Source: Pantoea sp. CCBC3-3-1 (lineage in GTDB: Bacteria > Pseudomonadota > Gammaproteobacteria > Enterobacterales > Enterobacteriaceae). Taken from it: a stretch of DNA of 64,000 nucleotides. The DNA is taken from NCBI RefSeq assembly GCF_007981265.1, contig NZ_CP034363.1, positions 1,674,001 to 1,738,000 on the forward strand, in the 5' to 3' direction. Shown piece by piece: positions 54,546 through 64,000 of this stretch. A program made the position numbers and the translations under genes. The stretch's first letter is position 1. The number at the start of each line of letters is the position of its first letter. The notes under the pieces were generated by a model. The model saw only the letters and a list, made by a program, of their open reading frames with translations. It did not search any database and was not told the DNA's origin.

Positions 54546-55466
54546 TTAATAGAGTGAAGGTTCGCCAGAAGGGCGGGTCTTAAAGCGGCGATGCAGCCAC
54601 ATGTATTGCTCGGGTGCCATCAGCACGCCGTTCTCCACCACTTTATTCATCCGGGCGGCGGTAGCGGCTTCATCATCCAGCGGCACGGCTTCTTCGGCGG
54701 GCAGGATAACCATCTCATAGCCCCGGCCATGCGGTAAGCGACGCGGAACAAAAGGGATCACCGCAGGCTGTCCACTGCGGATCAGCAGGTAACTGCCTTT
54801 GGTCGACGCGGCTTTTTCAACTCCAAAAAAGGGCACGAACACGCTACTTTTAGGACCGTAATCATGATCCGGCGCATACCAGATAATATCGCCGTTTTTC
54901 AGCGCGCGGATCATCCCTTTTAGATCTTTGCGATCCAGCATGCTTTTGTTAGATCGCATCCGGCCCCAGGTTTGCAGCCAGTCGAGCAGAGCATTATCGT
55001 TCGGACGGTAAACGCCGATACCGGGATTGTGGATGCCGAAAATTCGCGCGCCCAGTTCCAGCGTCAGAAAATGCATCCCGATCAGCAGTACGCCTTTCCC
55101 TTCCTGATGCGCCTTATCAATATGCTCCAGGCCGCTCACGTGGAACCACTTGCTGATCCGCCAGTCGGGCCAGAACCAGGCCATGCCGGTCTCAATCAAT
55201 CCCATGCCGACGGATTCAAAATTACGTACTACCATCGCTTCGCGCTCTGCTTCCGGCATGTCAGGAAAGCATAGTTCCAGATTGCGGCGGGCAATTTCAA
55301 CGCGACTGCGAATAAACCGCATCGATAAGCGGCCCAGCCCGCAGCCCAGCCGATAAAGTAACGGATAAGGCAACAGAACCAGCAGGTAAAGTAAGCCAAT
55401 ACCTAACCAGGTAAACCAATAACGGGGATGCAACAATGCACGCGTAAATTGAGGCAGCTGAGTCAT
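54546..55466 (-). CDS. lpxL: Lipid A lauroyltransferase LpxL
   Basis: A 306-residue inner-membrane acyltransferase (E. coli 306) that adds laurate to Kdo2-lipid IVA. One N-terminal membrane segment (about 20-38), catalytic H-x4-E as His132/Glu137 (HFLTLE), and the [11 protein letters not shown] and [17 protein letters not shown] segments. E. coli LpxL is likewise divergent from trhO; here a reductase gene lies between. Confidence 0.95.
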   Translation of the reverse strand: MTQLPQFTRALLHPRYWFTWLGIGLLYLLVLLPYPLLYRLGCGLGRLSMRFIRSRVEIARRNLELCFPDMPEAEREAMVVRNFESVGMGLIETGMAWFWPDWRISKWFHVSGLEHIDKAHQEGKGVLLIGMHFLTLELGARIFGIHNPGIGVYRPNDNALLDWLQTWGRMRSNKSMLDRKDLKGMIRALKNGDIIWYAPDHDYGPKSSVFVPFFGVEKAASTKGSYLLIRSGQPAVIPFVPRRLPHGRGYEMVILPAEEAVPLDDEAATAARMNKVVENGVLMAPEQYMWLHRRFKTRPSGEPSLY

Positions 55467-55622
55467 AAGTTTCCAGACCGTAAAAAAAGGGCACCATTAT
55501 GCTGCCCCGAATTTATAATTTATGGCCTATTGTGCCATTTTTAGCGGCTAACTGAAATAATGCGTTGTCTTTCAGACGGTTTATGACGCCAACAAAAGGA
55601 TTGCTGGCGTCGGCAGGGTACT

Positions 55623-56717
55623 TTACGCGTTAAATAAACCTTTTACTTCGTGAGGCTCGCAGCGCCAGTATTGCTCTGGTGCATCGACTTTGGCCCCCAG
55701 TTTTGCCGCGGCATGCCACGGCCAGCGTGGATCGTAGAGCATACCGCGCGCCAGGGCGACCATATCCGCCTGCTGTTCCACCAGCACCGCTTCTGCCTGT
55801 TCAGGTTCGGTAATCAGACCCACGGCAATCACCGGAATGGCGACGGCTTTTTTAATTCCGGCTGCAAAAGGCACCTGATAGTTAGGGCCGACGGCTATTT
55901 TCTGCTCTGGCGACAGGCCGCCGCTGGAAACGTGAATATAAGCGCAGCCTTCCTTCTCAAGGGCTTTGCTTAAGGCGATCGACTGCTCCAGATCCCAGCC
56001 GCCTTCAACCCAATCCGTTGCCGAAATACGCACGCCAACCGGTTTGTTTGCCGGGAAGACCCGGCGAACCTCGCGGAAAATCTCCAGCGTCAGACGCAGA
56101 CGGTTTTCCAGCGAACCGCCATACTGGTCTTCACGCTTATTAGAAAGCGGCGAGAGGAACTGATGCAGCAAATAGCCATGTGCGGCGTGAACCTCAATCA
56201 GATCCAGACCCAGACGATCGGCCCGAATCGCACTGTCAATAAACTGCTGTTTGATCTCTTCAATGCGCGCGGTGGTTAACGCCAGCGGCGCATTGTCGCC
56301 GTCGTTAAACGGCACGGCAGAAGGCGCCGAGGTTTGCCAGCCACCCTGTTCAGGCTGCAAAAATCCGCCGCCCTGCCATGGCACATCGGTTGAGGCTTTA
56401 CGGCCAGCATGCGCCAGCTGAATTCCAACGGGCATTTTGGAATAGTGGCGGACGTCTTTTAATACGTCACCCAGTGCCTGTTCGGTTTCGTCGTTCCACA
56501 GCCCTAAATCCTGCGGGGTTATCCGCCCGGCCGCTTCAACAGCGGCGGCTTCCACAATCAGCAGGCCAGCGCCAGAGAGGGCCAGATGCCCCAAATGGAT
56601 ACGATGCCACGCGGTCGCTTTACCATGATCGGCAGAATACTGGCACATTGGCGCAATGGCGATGCGGTTTTTCAGCGTTAGCTTACCCAGTTGGATTGGG
56701 CTGAAAAGTTGACTCAT
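55623..56717 (-). CDS. NADPH dehydrogenase NamA/YqjM-type old yellow enzyme
   Basis: A 364-residue OYE of the YqjM (xenobiotic reductase) class. MCQYSA (Cys about 25) replaces Thr of classical OYEs and tunes FMN; LGHLALSGAGLLIVEAAAV, IQLAHAGRK, HAAHGYLLHQF with the His/His substrate pair, and GGSLENRLRLTLEIF follow. It differs from the OYE at 51715, so they are not duplicates. It lies alone between lpxL and trhO. Confidence 0.9.
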   Translation of the reverse strand: MSQLFSPIQLGKLTLKNRIAIAPMCQYSADHGKATAWHRIHLGHLALSGAGLLIVEAAAVEAAGRITPQDLGLWNDETEQALGDVLKDVRHYSKMPVGIQLAHAGRKASTDVPWQGGGFLQPEQGGWQTSAPSAVPFNDGDNAPLALTTARIEEIKQQFIDSAIRADRLGLDLIEVHAAHGYLLHQFLSPLSNKREDQYGGSLENRLRLTLEIFREVRRVFPANKPVGVRISATDWVEGGWDLEQSIALSKALEKEGCAYIHVSSGGLSPEQKIAVGPNYQVPFAAGIKKAVAIPVIAVGLITEPEQAEAVLVEQQADMVALARGMLYDPRWPWHAAAKLGAKVDAPEQYWRCEPHEVKGLFNA

Positions 56718-56856
56718 AGTTGCTCTCCGGTGTGAATCATTACGACATGCAAAAAGCTAACTATAGGCGGGATTTGTTTATGTCGTTGGTCCGCGTATGC
56801 TTTTCGGGTATGATAGCGCCCGCAAAATTTCTCTCTTGAACGCAGGAACGTACACC

Positions 56857-57909
56857 ATGCCAGTGTTACATAACCTTGTATCCAATGAAGAACTGAAGGC
56901 GCGGATGTTGGCCGAGACCGAACCGCGTACCACAGTCTCTTTCTATAAGTATTTCACCATTAACGATCCTAAGGCCTTTCGCGATGCGCTTTACCTGGCG
57001 TTTACCCGTCTGAAAGTGTTTGGGCGCGTTTACGTTGCTCACGAAGGTATTAACGCGCAAATCAGCGTGCCGGCCAGCCAGTACGAAGCGATGAAAGCGA
57101 TGCTGTATGCTTTCGATCCGGCACTGGACAACCTGCGTATGAACATTGCGCTGGATGATGACGGTAAATCCTTCTGGGTGCTGCGTCTGAAAGTGCGTGA
57201 GCGTATCGTTGCCGACGGCATCACTGATGAAAGCTTTGATGCCAGCGACGTGGGCGGCTATCTGAAAGCGGATGAAGTCAACGCCATGCTGGACGATCCG
57301 GAAGCGATCTTTGTTGATATGCGTAACCACTACGAATATGAAGTGGGCCATTTTGACCAGGCGCTGGAGATCCCGGCTGACACCTTCCGCGATCAGCTGC
57401 CAATGGCGGTTGATATGCTGCAAGACAGTAAAGACAAAAAGATCGTGATGTATTGCACCGGGGGAATTCGCTGCGAAAAAGCCAGCGCCTGGATGCGTCA
57501 CAATGGTTTTGAAAACGTCTGGCACGTGGAAGGCGGCATCATTGAGTATGCCCGTCGCGCACGTGAGCAAGGGTTGCCGGTTCGCTTTAAGGGCAAAAAC
57601 TTTGTCTTTGATGAGCGTATGGGCGAACGTATCTCTGATGATGTGATTGCACAGTGTCACCAGTGCGGTACCGCTTGCGACACGCACGTGAACTGCCTGA
57701 ACGACGGCTGCCATCTGTTATTTATTCAGTGTCAAAGCTGTGCGGAGAAATACCATAACTGTTGCAGCCCAATCTGTATGGAAGAGTTAGCGCTTAGCCC
57801 GGAAGAGCAGCGCGCGCGCCGTGCGGGTCGTGAAAATGGTAATAAAATATTCAATAAGTCCCGTGGTTTACTGAATATGACGCTGAAAATCCCTGGGCCG
57901 GATAACTGA
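56857..57909 (+). CDS. trhO: tRNA uridine(34) hydroxylase TrhO (YceA)
   Basis: A 350-residue protein (E. coli 350) that hydroxylates U34 of tRNAs for later cmo5U formation. Start 56857 ([10 protein letters not shown]) chosen for AGGAACG and for family length; the open frame runs from 56797. N-terminal ferredoxin-like part (FYKYFTI...HEGINAQIS), rhodanese domain with active-site Cys200 in [12 protein letters not shown], and a Cys-rich C-terminus ([14 protein letters not shown]...CCSPIC). Confidence 0.95.
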   Translation: MPVLHNLVSNEELKARMLAETEPRTTVSFYKYFTINDPKAFRDALYLAFTRLKVFGRVYVAHEGINAQISVPASQYEAMKAMLYAFDPALDNLRMNIALDDDGKSFWVLRLKVRERIVADGITDESFDASDVGGYLKADEVNAMLDDPEAIFVDMRNHYEYEVGHFDQALEIPADTFRDQLPMAVDMLQDSKDKKIVMYCTGGIRCEKASAWMRHNGFENVWHVEGGIIEYARRAREQGLPVRFKGKNFVFDERMGERISDDVIAQCHQCGTACDTHVNCLNDGCHLLFIQCQSCAEKYHNCCSPICMEELALSPEEQRARRAGRENGNKIFNKSRGLLNMTLKIPGPDN

Positions 57910-58301
57910 TTTTCAGGGCCAGACTGCTGGCCCAAAAGCGTTCTGCTCTGTTCTGTCAGTCATCTGCTGGCAGGGCAGAGCCTCTCCTGATTAGCGCTAA
58001 AACCTTGCACCACATCGCGTGCCACGCAGGCTGCCTGCTCTCTCAATCGTTTTAAAATCGATCCGCCTTCATCAATTAGCACATAACTCACAAGAAACGC
58101 CCAATTACAGCGATTCCTGTCACAAACTTGAAAAAGCAAAGAACGTCGTATAGAGTAAATTACCGTAAAGAGACGTCATTACGCGTTTTACTTCCGATTT
58201 TTCGCTGCTTTATAGCTTTCATTCCCTTCTCTCGATTACGCGCTACACCGGCAACGAAAGCTATGATGCTGCTCTATTCATTCTGTCACTAAGGGGACTG
58301 C
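57910..58301. other. Intergenic region trhO / proP-like gene
   Basis: About 390 bp, no gene seen. A GGGCCAG-ACTG-CTGGCCC hairpin at 57916-57933 should end trhO, though no T-run follows. The rest is expected to hold the osmotic promoter of the transporter; no clear box pair was assigned. Confidence 0.5.
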
Positions 58302-59774
58302 ATGAGCGCTCAATCCGAACAAAAGCCAAAGAAGCATTTCTGGCAAAAAAAGCCGAAAGAGCTGGCTTTCGAAGATATCACCATCGTTGATAAAGACATG
58401 CTGAAGCGTGCCGTTGGCGCGGCCGCGCTGGGCAACGCCATGGAGTGGTTCGACTTTGGTGTTTACAGCTATTTAGCCGTTACGCTGGGTAAAGTCTTTT
58501 TCCCGGGCGGCAACGCGGCGGCTCAGCTGCTGGCGACCTTTGGCGCTTTTGCTGCCGCCTTCCTGGTTCGTCCGGTTGGCGGCCTGGTCTTTGGCCCGTT
58601 GGGTGATAAGATCGGCCGCCAAAAAGTGCTGGCGATTACCATGATTATGATGTCGATCGGGACCTTCTGTATTGGTCTTATCCCCAGCTACGACAGCATC
58701 GGTATTCTGGCGCCGATTCTGCTGCTGGTGGCGCGTCTGGTACAGGGCTTCTCAACCGGTGGTGAATACGGCGGTGCGGCAACCTTTATTGCCGAATATT
58801 CCACTGATAACCGTCGCGGCTTTATGGGCAGCTTCCTGGAGTTCGGTACGCTGGGCGGTTATCTGCTGGGCGCCGGGTTAGTCACCATTATGACGGCGGC
58901 AATGCCGGCGGAAACGCTGCTGGACTGGGGCTGGCGTGTTCCCTTCTTCATTGCCGCACCGCTGGGGCTGTTTGGTCTCTACGTCCGTTTAAAACTGGAA
59001 GAAACGCCAGCTTTCCAAAAACATATGGAAAAACAGGACGCGCTGGAGCACAGCAAGCCGCGCCTGACGCTGCTGCAAATGTTAAGCAAATACCGCGCGC
59101 AGATGCTGAAATGTATCGGCCTGGTGCTGCTGTTTAACGTTTCCAACTACATGCTGACCTCTTACATGCCAAGCTACCTGACCGGTATTTTAGGTCTTAG
59201 CGAGATGAGCAGCCTGCTGCTGGTTCTGGTGGTGATGTTTGTGATGATGCCGCTGACGCTGTTTTCAGGACACTGGACCGACCGTCTGGGTCGCCGTCCG
59301 GTTATTCTTGGCGGAGCGATTGGCCTGATCGTACTGGCGGTACCTTGCCTGATGCTGATTGGTTCGGGAAATATGCTGCTGGTGTTCCTCGGCCTGATTA
59401 TTCTGGGCGTGCTGCATACCTGCTTTAGCGGAACCATGCCCGCTACGCTGCCTGCACTGTTTGCGACCGATATCCGTTACAGCGCGCTGGCGATCGGCTT
59501 CAACCTTTCCGTGTCGCTGTTTGGGGGCACTACGCCGCTGATTACCACCTGGCTGGTGGATACCACGCATAACCTGCTGATGCCAGCCTATTACCTGATG
59601 GGTGCGGGTGCGATTGGCGTGCTGACTGTCTTCACCATGCGTGAAACGGCACGTAAACCCCTTTCCGGTTCCGCACCGGCAGTGGCCAGCGAAGCGGAAG
59701 CGCATAAACTGATTAAGAAACTGCGCCTGCGTCAGCAGCAGAAGAAAGAAGCGGCCGCATTAGCCGCAAAATAA
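58302..59774 (+). CDS. ProP-like osmolyte:H+ symporter (MFS)
   Basis: A 490-residue MFS transporter with 12 segments, close to E. coli ProP (500). DMLKRAVGAAALGNAMEWFDFGVYSYLAVTLGKVFFPG and LGDKIGRQKVLAITMIMMSIGTFCIGLIPSYDSIG match it closely. ProP imports proline, glycine betaine and ectoine. The C-terminus is a short basic helix (KLIKKLRLRQQQKKEAAALAAK) and lacks the acidic heptad coiled coil of E. coli ProP, so its osmotic set point may differ. Confidence 0.83.
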   Translation: MSAQSEQKPKKHFWQKKPKELAFEDITIVDKDMLKRAVGAAALGNAMEWFDFGVYSYLAVTLGKVFFPGGNAAAQLLATFGAFAAAFLVRPVGGLVFGPLGDKIGRQKVLAITMIMMSIGTFCIGLIPSYDSIGILAPILLLVARLVQGFSTGGEYGGAATFIAEYSTDNRRGFMGSFLEFGTLGGYLLGAGLVTIMTAAMPAETLLDWGWRVPFFIAAPLGLFGLYVRLKLEETPAFQKHMEKQDALEHSKPRLTLLQMLSKYRAQMLKCIGLVLLFNVSNYMLTSYMPSYLTGILGLSEMSSLLLVLVVMFVMMPLTLFSGHWTDRLGRRPVILGGAIGLIVLAVPCLMLIGSGNMLLVFLGLIILGVLHTCFSGTMPATLPALFATDIRYSALAIGFNLSVSLFGGTTPLITTWLVDTTHNLLMPAYYLMGAGAIGVLTVFTMRETARKPLSGSAPAVASEAEAHKLIKKLRLRQQQKKEAAALAAK

Positions 59775-59828
59775 TTTCTGGTAAATTAACTGGAAATTAA
59801 CAGCACCATTTAAAATAGTGCTGTAAGT

Positions 59829-59861
59829 AAAAAAGACGGCCCGTTCAGGCCGTCTTTTTTT
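59829..59861. terminator. Bidirectional terminator between proP-like and solA
   Basis: AAAAAAGACGGCC / GGCCGTCTTTTTTT hairpin between the convergent genes, with A and T runs on the two sides. Confidence 0.9.
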
Positions 59862-60975
59862 ATTTAAAGCGGGATAAAGAGAAGGGCGATAAGTCAAATT
59901 GCGCTGTTTTATTCTGCGCAAATAGCGCGGCTATTTCGCCCAGCACCGTAGCGAATTTAAAACCGTGACCGCTTAAGCCGGTAATAATAAGTCGCTGTGG
60001 CGAGCCGGGAAGCGTATCAATGATAAAGTCTTCATCCGTCGTATTATCATAAGTACAGGCTTCGCCGCGCAGACAAACGCCCACGCCGGGTAAAAACTGC
60101 CGTATAAAGCCAAACAGTTCGCTGCCGTCTTCGGCAACATTACCAAATGGCTTACGCTGTTCGGGCGCGGTAATGGGCTGTCCGCCGTCGTGTTTGCCTA
60201 TTTTTATCGCGTTATTTTCTGCCGGGAAACCGTAGTAGTGCGAGCCGTCGGGCGTTTCCACGGTAAAAGCCGGAAACTGATTGTTTTCGCTGTAGCGTCC
60301 ATCGGCCTGATGCCAGGCGAACACTTTGCGCACGGGCGTAACGGGCAGCGTGGGCAGCAGCGTTTTCACCCAGGTTCCCGCGCTCAACAACAGCTTATGG
60401 CCACGGTAGATGCCATCGTCGGTATGCACCAGTTGCAGGCCATCGCGCTCCTCAAGCGCGTTCACCGCACAATTAAAGAGCTGCGCGCAACCCGCTTCGC
60501 AGGCAAGCCGAATCAGCTGGCGAACGGCTTCTTCCGATTTCAGATAGCCAGAGTTGGGTTCGAAAACCCCCGTATAGCCTTCAGGAACAGCCAGTTGCGG
60601 CCAGCGCCGATTGATGTCCTCACCGTTCAGTATCTCAACCGGCAGGTTGAATTGCTCTGCGCTCTGGCGAACATTATGTATAAATTCTGAGGAAACAGGC
60701 GCAAGATTGATAACGCCGCTGCGCTGCATAATGCGCTCGCCACACTGTTTTTCCAGCTCGTCCCACAGCTGCTGTGCTCTGAGCACCAGTGGCACATAGC
60801 GTGATCCTTCACCGTAAGCATGGCGGATTAGCCGTGATTCACCATGATGGCTGCCTTCCCGATGCGGTGGATGCGCCCGGTCAATCATCAGTACACGCAG
60901 GCCGGCCTGGGTTGCATACCAGCCAGCGGCTGCGCCGACCGAACCGCTACCCACTATTATTAAGTCATATACCAT
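59860..60975 (-). CDS. solA: N-methyl-L-tryptophan oxidase SolA
   Basis: A 371-residue FAD enzyme (E. coli 372) of the monomeric sarcosine oxidase family, oxidising N-methyl amino acids. FAD motif [23 protein letters not shown] (about 3-25), the [16 protein letters not shown] segment, KIGKHDGG with the conserved Lys and a C-terminal [14 protein letters not shown] covalent-FAD Cys (CxYDNT). Start 60975 (MVYDLI) is chosen by family length; the frame runs to 61044. Confidence 0.94.
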   Translation of the reverse strand: MVYDLIIVGSGSVGAAAGWYATQAGLRVLMIDRAHPPHREGSHHGESRLIRHAYGEGSRYVPLVLRAQQLWDELEKQCGERIMQRSGVINLAPVSSEFIHNVRQSAEQFNLPVEILNGEDINRRWPQLAVPEGYTGVFEPNSGYLKSEEAVRQLIRLACEAGCAQLFNCAVNALEERDGLQLVHTDDGIYRGHKLLLSAGTWVKTLLPTLPVTPVRKVFAWHQADGRYSENNQFPAFTVETPDGSHYYGFPAENNAIKIGKHDGGQPITAPEQRKPFGNVAEDGSELFGFIRQFLPGVGVCLRGEACTYDNTTDEDFIIDTLPGSPQRLIITGLSGHGFKFATVLGEIAALFAQNKTAQFDLSPFSLSRFK

Positions 60976-61034
60976 CAGCGCCTTGCTCCTCTGTGAAATT
61001 GCCTGTCGCAGGATAGCAAAATGCGGCAGAAATG

Positions 61035-61061
61035 AAAAAGGCACCCCATGGGGTGCCTTCA
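61035..61061 (-). terminator. Terminator of bssS
   Basis: AAGGCACCCCATGGGGTGCCTT stem read on the minus strand and followed by TTTTC, directly after the bssS stop; it also lies just before the solA frame. Confidence 0.8.
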
Positions 61062-61078
61062 GGCTAACGCGTTCAGAA

Positions 61079-61333
61079 TTAATGCTTTTTGTAGTCGCGG
61101 TCCTGATAGTCAGTCGCTTCGATTTTCGCTATGCCAGCTTCAAGAATGGAAATGAATTGCCTGGCGACGTCGGTAGTCAACCAATAGGTCTGGCCAACCT
61201 CAGCTTCTTCTGTTTGCTGTTCGTTTGACGAAAGCGAATGTAGACGGATCATCATGGCATCGTAGCTGTCTACGGTACTGATATCCCACCCAATGAGGGG
61301 ATGTGTCTGGATAACCTCTTTGTTCCTGTCCAT
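61079..61333 (-). CDS. bssS: Biofilm regulator BssS
   Basis: An 84-residue small protein matching E. coli Bss[25 protein letters not shown] and [23 protein letters not shown]. No DNA-binding motif. In E. coli it affects biofilm formation through signalling and catabolite pathways. It follows solA order as in E. coli. Confidence 0.93.
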   Translation of the reverse strand: MDRNKEVIQTHPLIGWDISTVDSYDAMMIRLHSLSSNEQQTEEAEVGQTYWLTTDVARQFISILEAGIAKIEATDYQDRDYKKH

Positions 61334-61571
61334 TATAACCCCCTTATTACTCGTGTTAACGATGACAACGAAGTGATTTATCGAGGTTCAATGCGGCCTT
61401 TTTATTCGTAGAGCAGGATAATTATAACATAACCTGCAATTCGTACAGAATGAAATTTTGTTCAGGGCCAAAACCCTCTATTTAAGCGGCAGCAAGCTTA
61501 ACGGCAAAAAAAAATATCTTCATGCCCGTCAAGCTTCTGTCAAAAATAACATAAGGTCGATTAATAAATAG

Positions 61572-61817
61572 TCAGGTGATATTTTTTTCAAGCGCGTCAG
61601 CCAGCTCGGTGTAGTGCTGTTGAATATAGTCATCATATTCCTGATTAAGCGCTTGTTGACGGAGTTGCTGGATTAGCAATTGCGACGTATGGGCATCCAG
61701 ACATAAAGAGAGGGAAGAAAAGGCGTTTTCCAGCACGCTAAGACGGCGTTGTTGCCCGGCTATCAGCGTCAGTAGTTCACCGAAAGTCATCGCTTCTTCG
61801 GGGTTTTCAGCCTGCAT
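61572..61817 (-). CDS. Small helical protein, unrecognised
   Basis: An 81-residue acidic, leucine- and glutamine-rich protein (GELLTLIAGQQRRLSVLENAF, LLIQQLRQQALNQEYDDYIQQHY). Predicted helical, cytoplasmic, no signal. GGAGTAACTATG gives a usable ribosome site. E. coli has nothing recognised at this spot between bssS and dinI. The layout recalls small anti-adaptor or regulatory proteins, but no family is claimed. Confidence 0.65.
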   Translation of the reverse strand: MQAENPEEAMTFGELLTLIAGQQRRLSVLENAFSSLSLCLDAHTSQLLIQQLRQQALNQEYDDYIQQHYTELADALEKNIT

Positions 61818-62017
61818 AGTTACTCCTCACCTGGGTCGCTAAACGAATCAGATCAGTCTACAACCTGCGGGCGATTCCGGCGAGTGCGGTCAGAAGCAAA
61901 GATAAAAAAAACCGGGCGGCGAAGCCCGGCAAAAAACGGAAAGTGAAAGCTCAGCGCCACCAGACCGCTGAACGTCACAATATCAACGCGTTCAGTCGGG
62001 CGGGCATTGAGCAGAAA

Positions 62018-62263
62018 TTAGTCGGTGATAAACCAGTCGTCGGCGCTTTCCCAGGTTTCCTGGAGAATATCGGTGATTTGATCTTTGGCTTCTTTACCGC
62101 CGCCCATCACCGTCAGGTTGTTGGCACCAGCATAGCGGACAGAAACGCTGTTGGACGTTTCAGGAAAATGTTTATCGATACGCTTGCTGAGCTCTGCCGA
62201 TAACGCATCAATTGCGCCAGCAGGAAGGGATGTGGTTTTTGCTACAGTGACTTCAATACGCAT
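62018..62263 (-). CDS. dinI: DNA damage-inducible protein DinI
   Basis: An 81-residue protein (E. coli DinI 81) that binds and stabilises or modulates RecA filaments after SOS induction. MRIEVTVAK, LSAELSKRIDKHFPE and the acidic C-terminal helix ILQETWESADDWFITD are conserved. ATG 62263 chosen for CGGAGGC just before it; the frame runs to 62317. A LexA box lies 21 bp upstream. Confidence 0.95.
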   Translation of the reverse strand: MRIEVTVAKTTSLPAGAIDALSAELSKRIDKHFPETSNSVSVRYAGANNLTVMGGGKEAKDQITDILQETWESADDWFITD

Positions 62264-62283
62264 AAAAGCCTCCGAAAGAATTA

Positions 62284-62299
62284 CTGTGAATATATACAG
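62284..62299. promoter_or_regulatory. LexA (SOS) box of dinI
   Basis: CTGT-GAATATAT-ACAG, extended to TACTGT...ACAGTA, a perfect match to CTGT-N8-ACAG with an AT-rich centre, 21 bp before the dinI ATG. Confidence 0.93.
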
Positions 62300-62351
62300 T
62301 AAGGCTGACGAAGGCAAATTATTTAATCAGCAATATTTAAAGTACAGCGGC

Positions 62352-63398
62352 TTAAAGTTCAACACGCCAGTTCAGCGTTTCACCCGCCAGGAACGGCACC
62401 AGCGTGTCATTACCCAGCGCGATGCTCTCCGGAACGGTCCACGGCTGGCGTACCAGTTTTATCCTGCCTTCATTCAGCGGCAGACCGTAGAAACGCGGGC
62501 CGTTTTCTGAACAGAACGCTTCAAAGTGCTGTAGCGCATCCATTTCTTCAAAGACGGTTGCATACGCCGGCAGAGAAGACGGCGCGTTAAAGACGCCAGC
62601 ACAGCCGCAGCTTGCCTCTTTACGGTGACGTAAATGCGGCGCCGTATCCGTGCCGAGGAAGAAACGATCATGGCCAGAGGCAATTACCTTGCGCAACGCG
62701 TCCTGATGCACGTTTCTCTTCAGGATCGGCAGGCAGTAAAGGTGCGGACGAACGCCGCCAACCAGCATATGGTTGCGGTTAAACATCAGGTGCTGCGGGG
62801 TGATGGTTGCGCCAAGGAAACGATTGCCTTCCTGCACGTAAGCGGCCGCTTCTTTGGTGGTGATATGCTCAAACACCACTTTCAGCTCGGGATACTGTTT
62901 GCGCAGTGGTTCCATTACCGTTTCGATAAAGCGTGCTTCACGGTCAAAAATATCAATATGCGCGTCGGTGACTTCGCCGTGGATCAGCAGCGGCATCCCG
63001 ATTTTCTGCATCCGCTCCAGCACCGTAGCAATGGCGGCGATATTTGTGACGCCATGGCTGGAGTTGGTCGTGGCATGCGCAGGATAAAGCTTCGCGGCGG
63101 TAAAGACGCCAGCGCTGAAGCCTTTTTCCACTTCATCCGCATCCAGTGAGTCGGTCAGGTAGCAGGTCATCAGCGGTTGAAACTGATGGCCAGCTGGGGT
63201 GGCGGCCAGAATGCGTTCGCGGTAGGCGAGGGCAGCGGCAACGCTGGTTACGGGCGGTACCAGATTAGGCATGACTATCGCGCGACCTGAAACCTCGCTG
63301 GTAAACGGCAGCACGGTTTGCAGCATTTCATCGTCACGCAGATGAATATGCCAGTCGTCAGGACGGCGGATAAGCAATTGCTGGGGTAAGGCGGTCAT
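62352..63398 (-). CDS. pyrC: Dihydroorotase
   Basis: A 348-residue zinc amidohydrolase (E. coli 348) of de novo pyrimidine synthesis. HxH metal motif WHIHLRD (His18, His20), carboxylated Lys in [14 protein letters not shown] (about 104), HGEV and HITTKE histidines, and the DTAPH Asp ([13 protein letters not shown]). Next to dinI and yceB as in E. coli. Confidence 0.97.
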   Translation of the reverse strand: MTALPQQLLIRRPDDWHIHLRDDEMLQTVLPFTSEVSGRAIVMPNLVPPVTSVAAALAYRERILAATPAGHQFQPLMTCYLTDSLDADEVEKGFSAGVFTAAKLYPAHATTNSSHGVTNIAAIATVLERMQKIGMPLLIHGEVTDAHIDIFDREARFIETVMEPLRKQYPELKVVFEHITTKEAAAYVQEGNRFLGATITPQHLMFNRNHMLVGGVRPHLYCLPILKRNVHQDALRKVIASGHDRFFLGTDTAPHLRHRKEASCGCAGVFNAPSSLPAYATVFEEMDALQHFEAFCSENGPRFYGLPLNEGRIKLVRQPWTVPESIALGNDTLVPFLAGETLNWRVEL

Positions 63399-63496
63399 AA
63401 ACAGGCTCCGGCAGAAATGAAATCAGGTCGATTTGGCCGGGTACCAAGCATAAGGATAAAGAAAGCGCTTTGCACCTGCTTTCACGCATTTTTAAA

Positions 63497-63534
63497 AAAT
63501 AACGCTCCCCGGCGGTAAATGGCGGGGAGCGTTG
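63497..63534 (-). terminator. Terminator of yceB
   Basis: Minus-strand AACGCTCCCCGCC...GGCGGGGAGCGTTATTTTTT type hairpin (11-bp GC-rich stem and T run), 14 bp after the yceB stop. Confidence 0.9.
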
Positions 63535-63547
63535 GATTTGTATGGCG

Positions 63548-64000
63548 TTATTCGGTGAACGGGATCACCAGCTCGCCCGGTTTAACTTCCAGCCCTTTGG
63601 CAAAGCGTTTCGCCAGCGATTCCGCTTTGCTGCGGTCGGTACTGAGCACGTAGGCCGGCCGCTGATTAAAGTAATCTTTCAGCGACTGATTCAGGTAAGG
63701 CGTCAGGGTATTTAGCACGCCCTGCATCTTTTCTGGCTGGACCTGCACGTCGGTCAGCTGCATATCCTTCAAAAAGACCGCGCCCTTATCTTTATCAAAT
63801 ACCGGCTGCGCCTTCATGGTCAGCTGCATATCGGCCTGCTGAGGGCCAAACAGCGAGGTGATATTTACCTTCGCATGGCCGGATAACGTCACCTTATTAG
63901 GCTCTTCGCGGCCAATCTGACTTTTTAGATCGGTCAGCACAATATGTGCGTCGGCCAGTCCGGCCACGCCAATCTGCTTTTCATAATTATTGTGTTTTTG
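63548..64000 (-). CDS. yceB: YceB lipoprotein (DUF1439), partial
   Basis: C-terminal 150 residues of a gene running off the window; the frame is open to base 64000 (QKHNNYEKQIGVAGLADAHIVLTDL). It matches E. coli YceB, a lipoprotein with a lipid-binding-like fold: SQIGREEPNKVTLSG, AVFLKDMQL and PAYVLSTDRSKAESLAKRFAKGLEVKPGELVIPFTE. Signal peptide and lipobox are outside the window. A start at 63967 (GTG) would be internal. Confidence 0.92.
   Translation of the reverse strand, partial: QKHNNYEKQIGVAGLADAHIVLTDLKSQIGREEPNKVTLSGHAKVNITSLFGPQQADMQLTMKAQPVFDKDKGAVFLKDMQLTDVQVQPEKMQGVLNTLTPYLNQSLKDYFNQRPAYVLSTDRSKAESLAKRFAKGLEVKPGELVIPFTE

Noticed and set aside
51715..56717. The two old-yellow-enzyme genes as a duplication
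   Set aside because: Active-site strands differ (Thr-type NemA-like versus Cys-type YqjM-like), so they belong to different subclasses.
63459..63474. PurR-like site before pyrC (AAGAAAGCGCTTTGCA)
   Set aside because: The central palindrome is two bases too long for the PurR operator, so the half sites are out of register.

Overview
The window looks like a chromosomal segment of an Erwiniaceae / Enterobacterales gammaproteobacterium (Pantoea or Erwinia type). This is inferred from near-identity, recalled from memory, of many proteins to E. coli orthologues (UvrY, UvrC, OpgG, OpgH, CycA, RutA-G, YccJ, YecF, MsyB, PyrC), from the intact pgsA-tRNA-Gly-tRNA-Cys-tRNA-Leu block, and from an sdiA gene that still has a luxI partner beside it, an arrangement reported for Pantoea and Erwinia. 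No species call is made. No insertion sequence, phage structural gene or CRISPR array was seen.

Layout. 1-620: two identical tRNA-Ser(UGA) genes in a 132-bp direct repeat, separated by a 15-unit hexamer repeat. 0.9-5.7 kb: periplasmic phosphatase Agp with an unusual TolA-like tail, a succinate-semialdehyde-type dehydrogenase, wrbA-yccJ and a KGG-repeat stress protein. 5.7-13.2 kb: an EamA exporter, then the complete pyrimidine-degradation operon rutABCDEFG with divergent rutR. Their shared upstream region carries a textbook sigma-54 promoter, NtrC-like sites and a RutR box. 13.2-15.6 kb: cycA and an extensin-like protein. 16.3-22.3 kb: sdiA-luxI with a lux box, then ydgC, yecF, uvrY-uvrC, pgsA and three tRNAs. 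22.2-23.4 kb: a HigB/HigA-type toxin-antitoxin pair between two copies of the tRNA-Leu 3' end. 23.5-28.2 kb: MarR regulator plus a complete tripartite drug-efflux operon. 28.3-30.5 kb: Fur-box-preceded TonB siderophore receptor. 30.9-33.6 kb: AT-rich accessory patch with a FeeM-like N-acyl amino acid synthase, two tiny membrane proteins and a clan GH-A glycosidase.

33.8-44.5 kb: an E. coli-like envelope block (clsC, opgC, opgGH, yceK, msyB) interrupted by yciE, yciF and a zinc alcohol dehydrogenase. 44.6-50.2 kb: an eight-gene PTS sugar operon (PFK-like kinase, EIIB, EIIC of the UlaA family, small coiled protein, EIIA, P-loop kinase, class I aldolase, HAD phosphatase) whose substrate I cannot assign. 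50.6-53.2 kb: a short orphan flagellin with a sigma-28 promoter and an OYE-ArsR pair. 53.2-64 kb: core genes mdtG, lpxL, a second OYE, trhO, proP-like, solA, bssS, a small unknown, dinI with a LexA box, pyrC and the truncated end of yceB.

The strongest candidates for undescribed biology are the PTS/PFK/aldolase operon, the FeeM-like acyl-amino-acid synthase in a genome that also keeps SdiA/LuxI signalling, the tRNA-Leu toxin-antitoxin islet, and the Agp-TolA-like fusion. Functions are read from sequence and memory of families only; no search was run.
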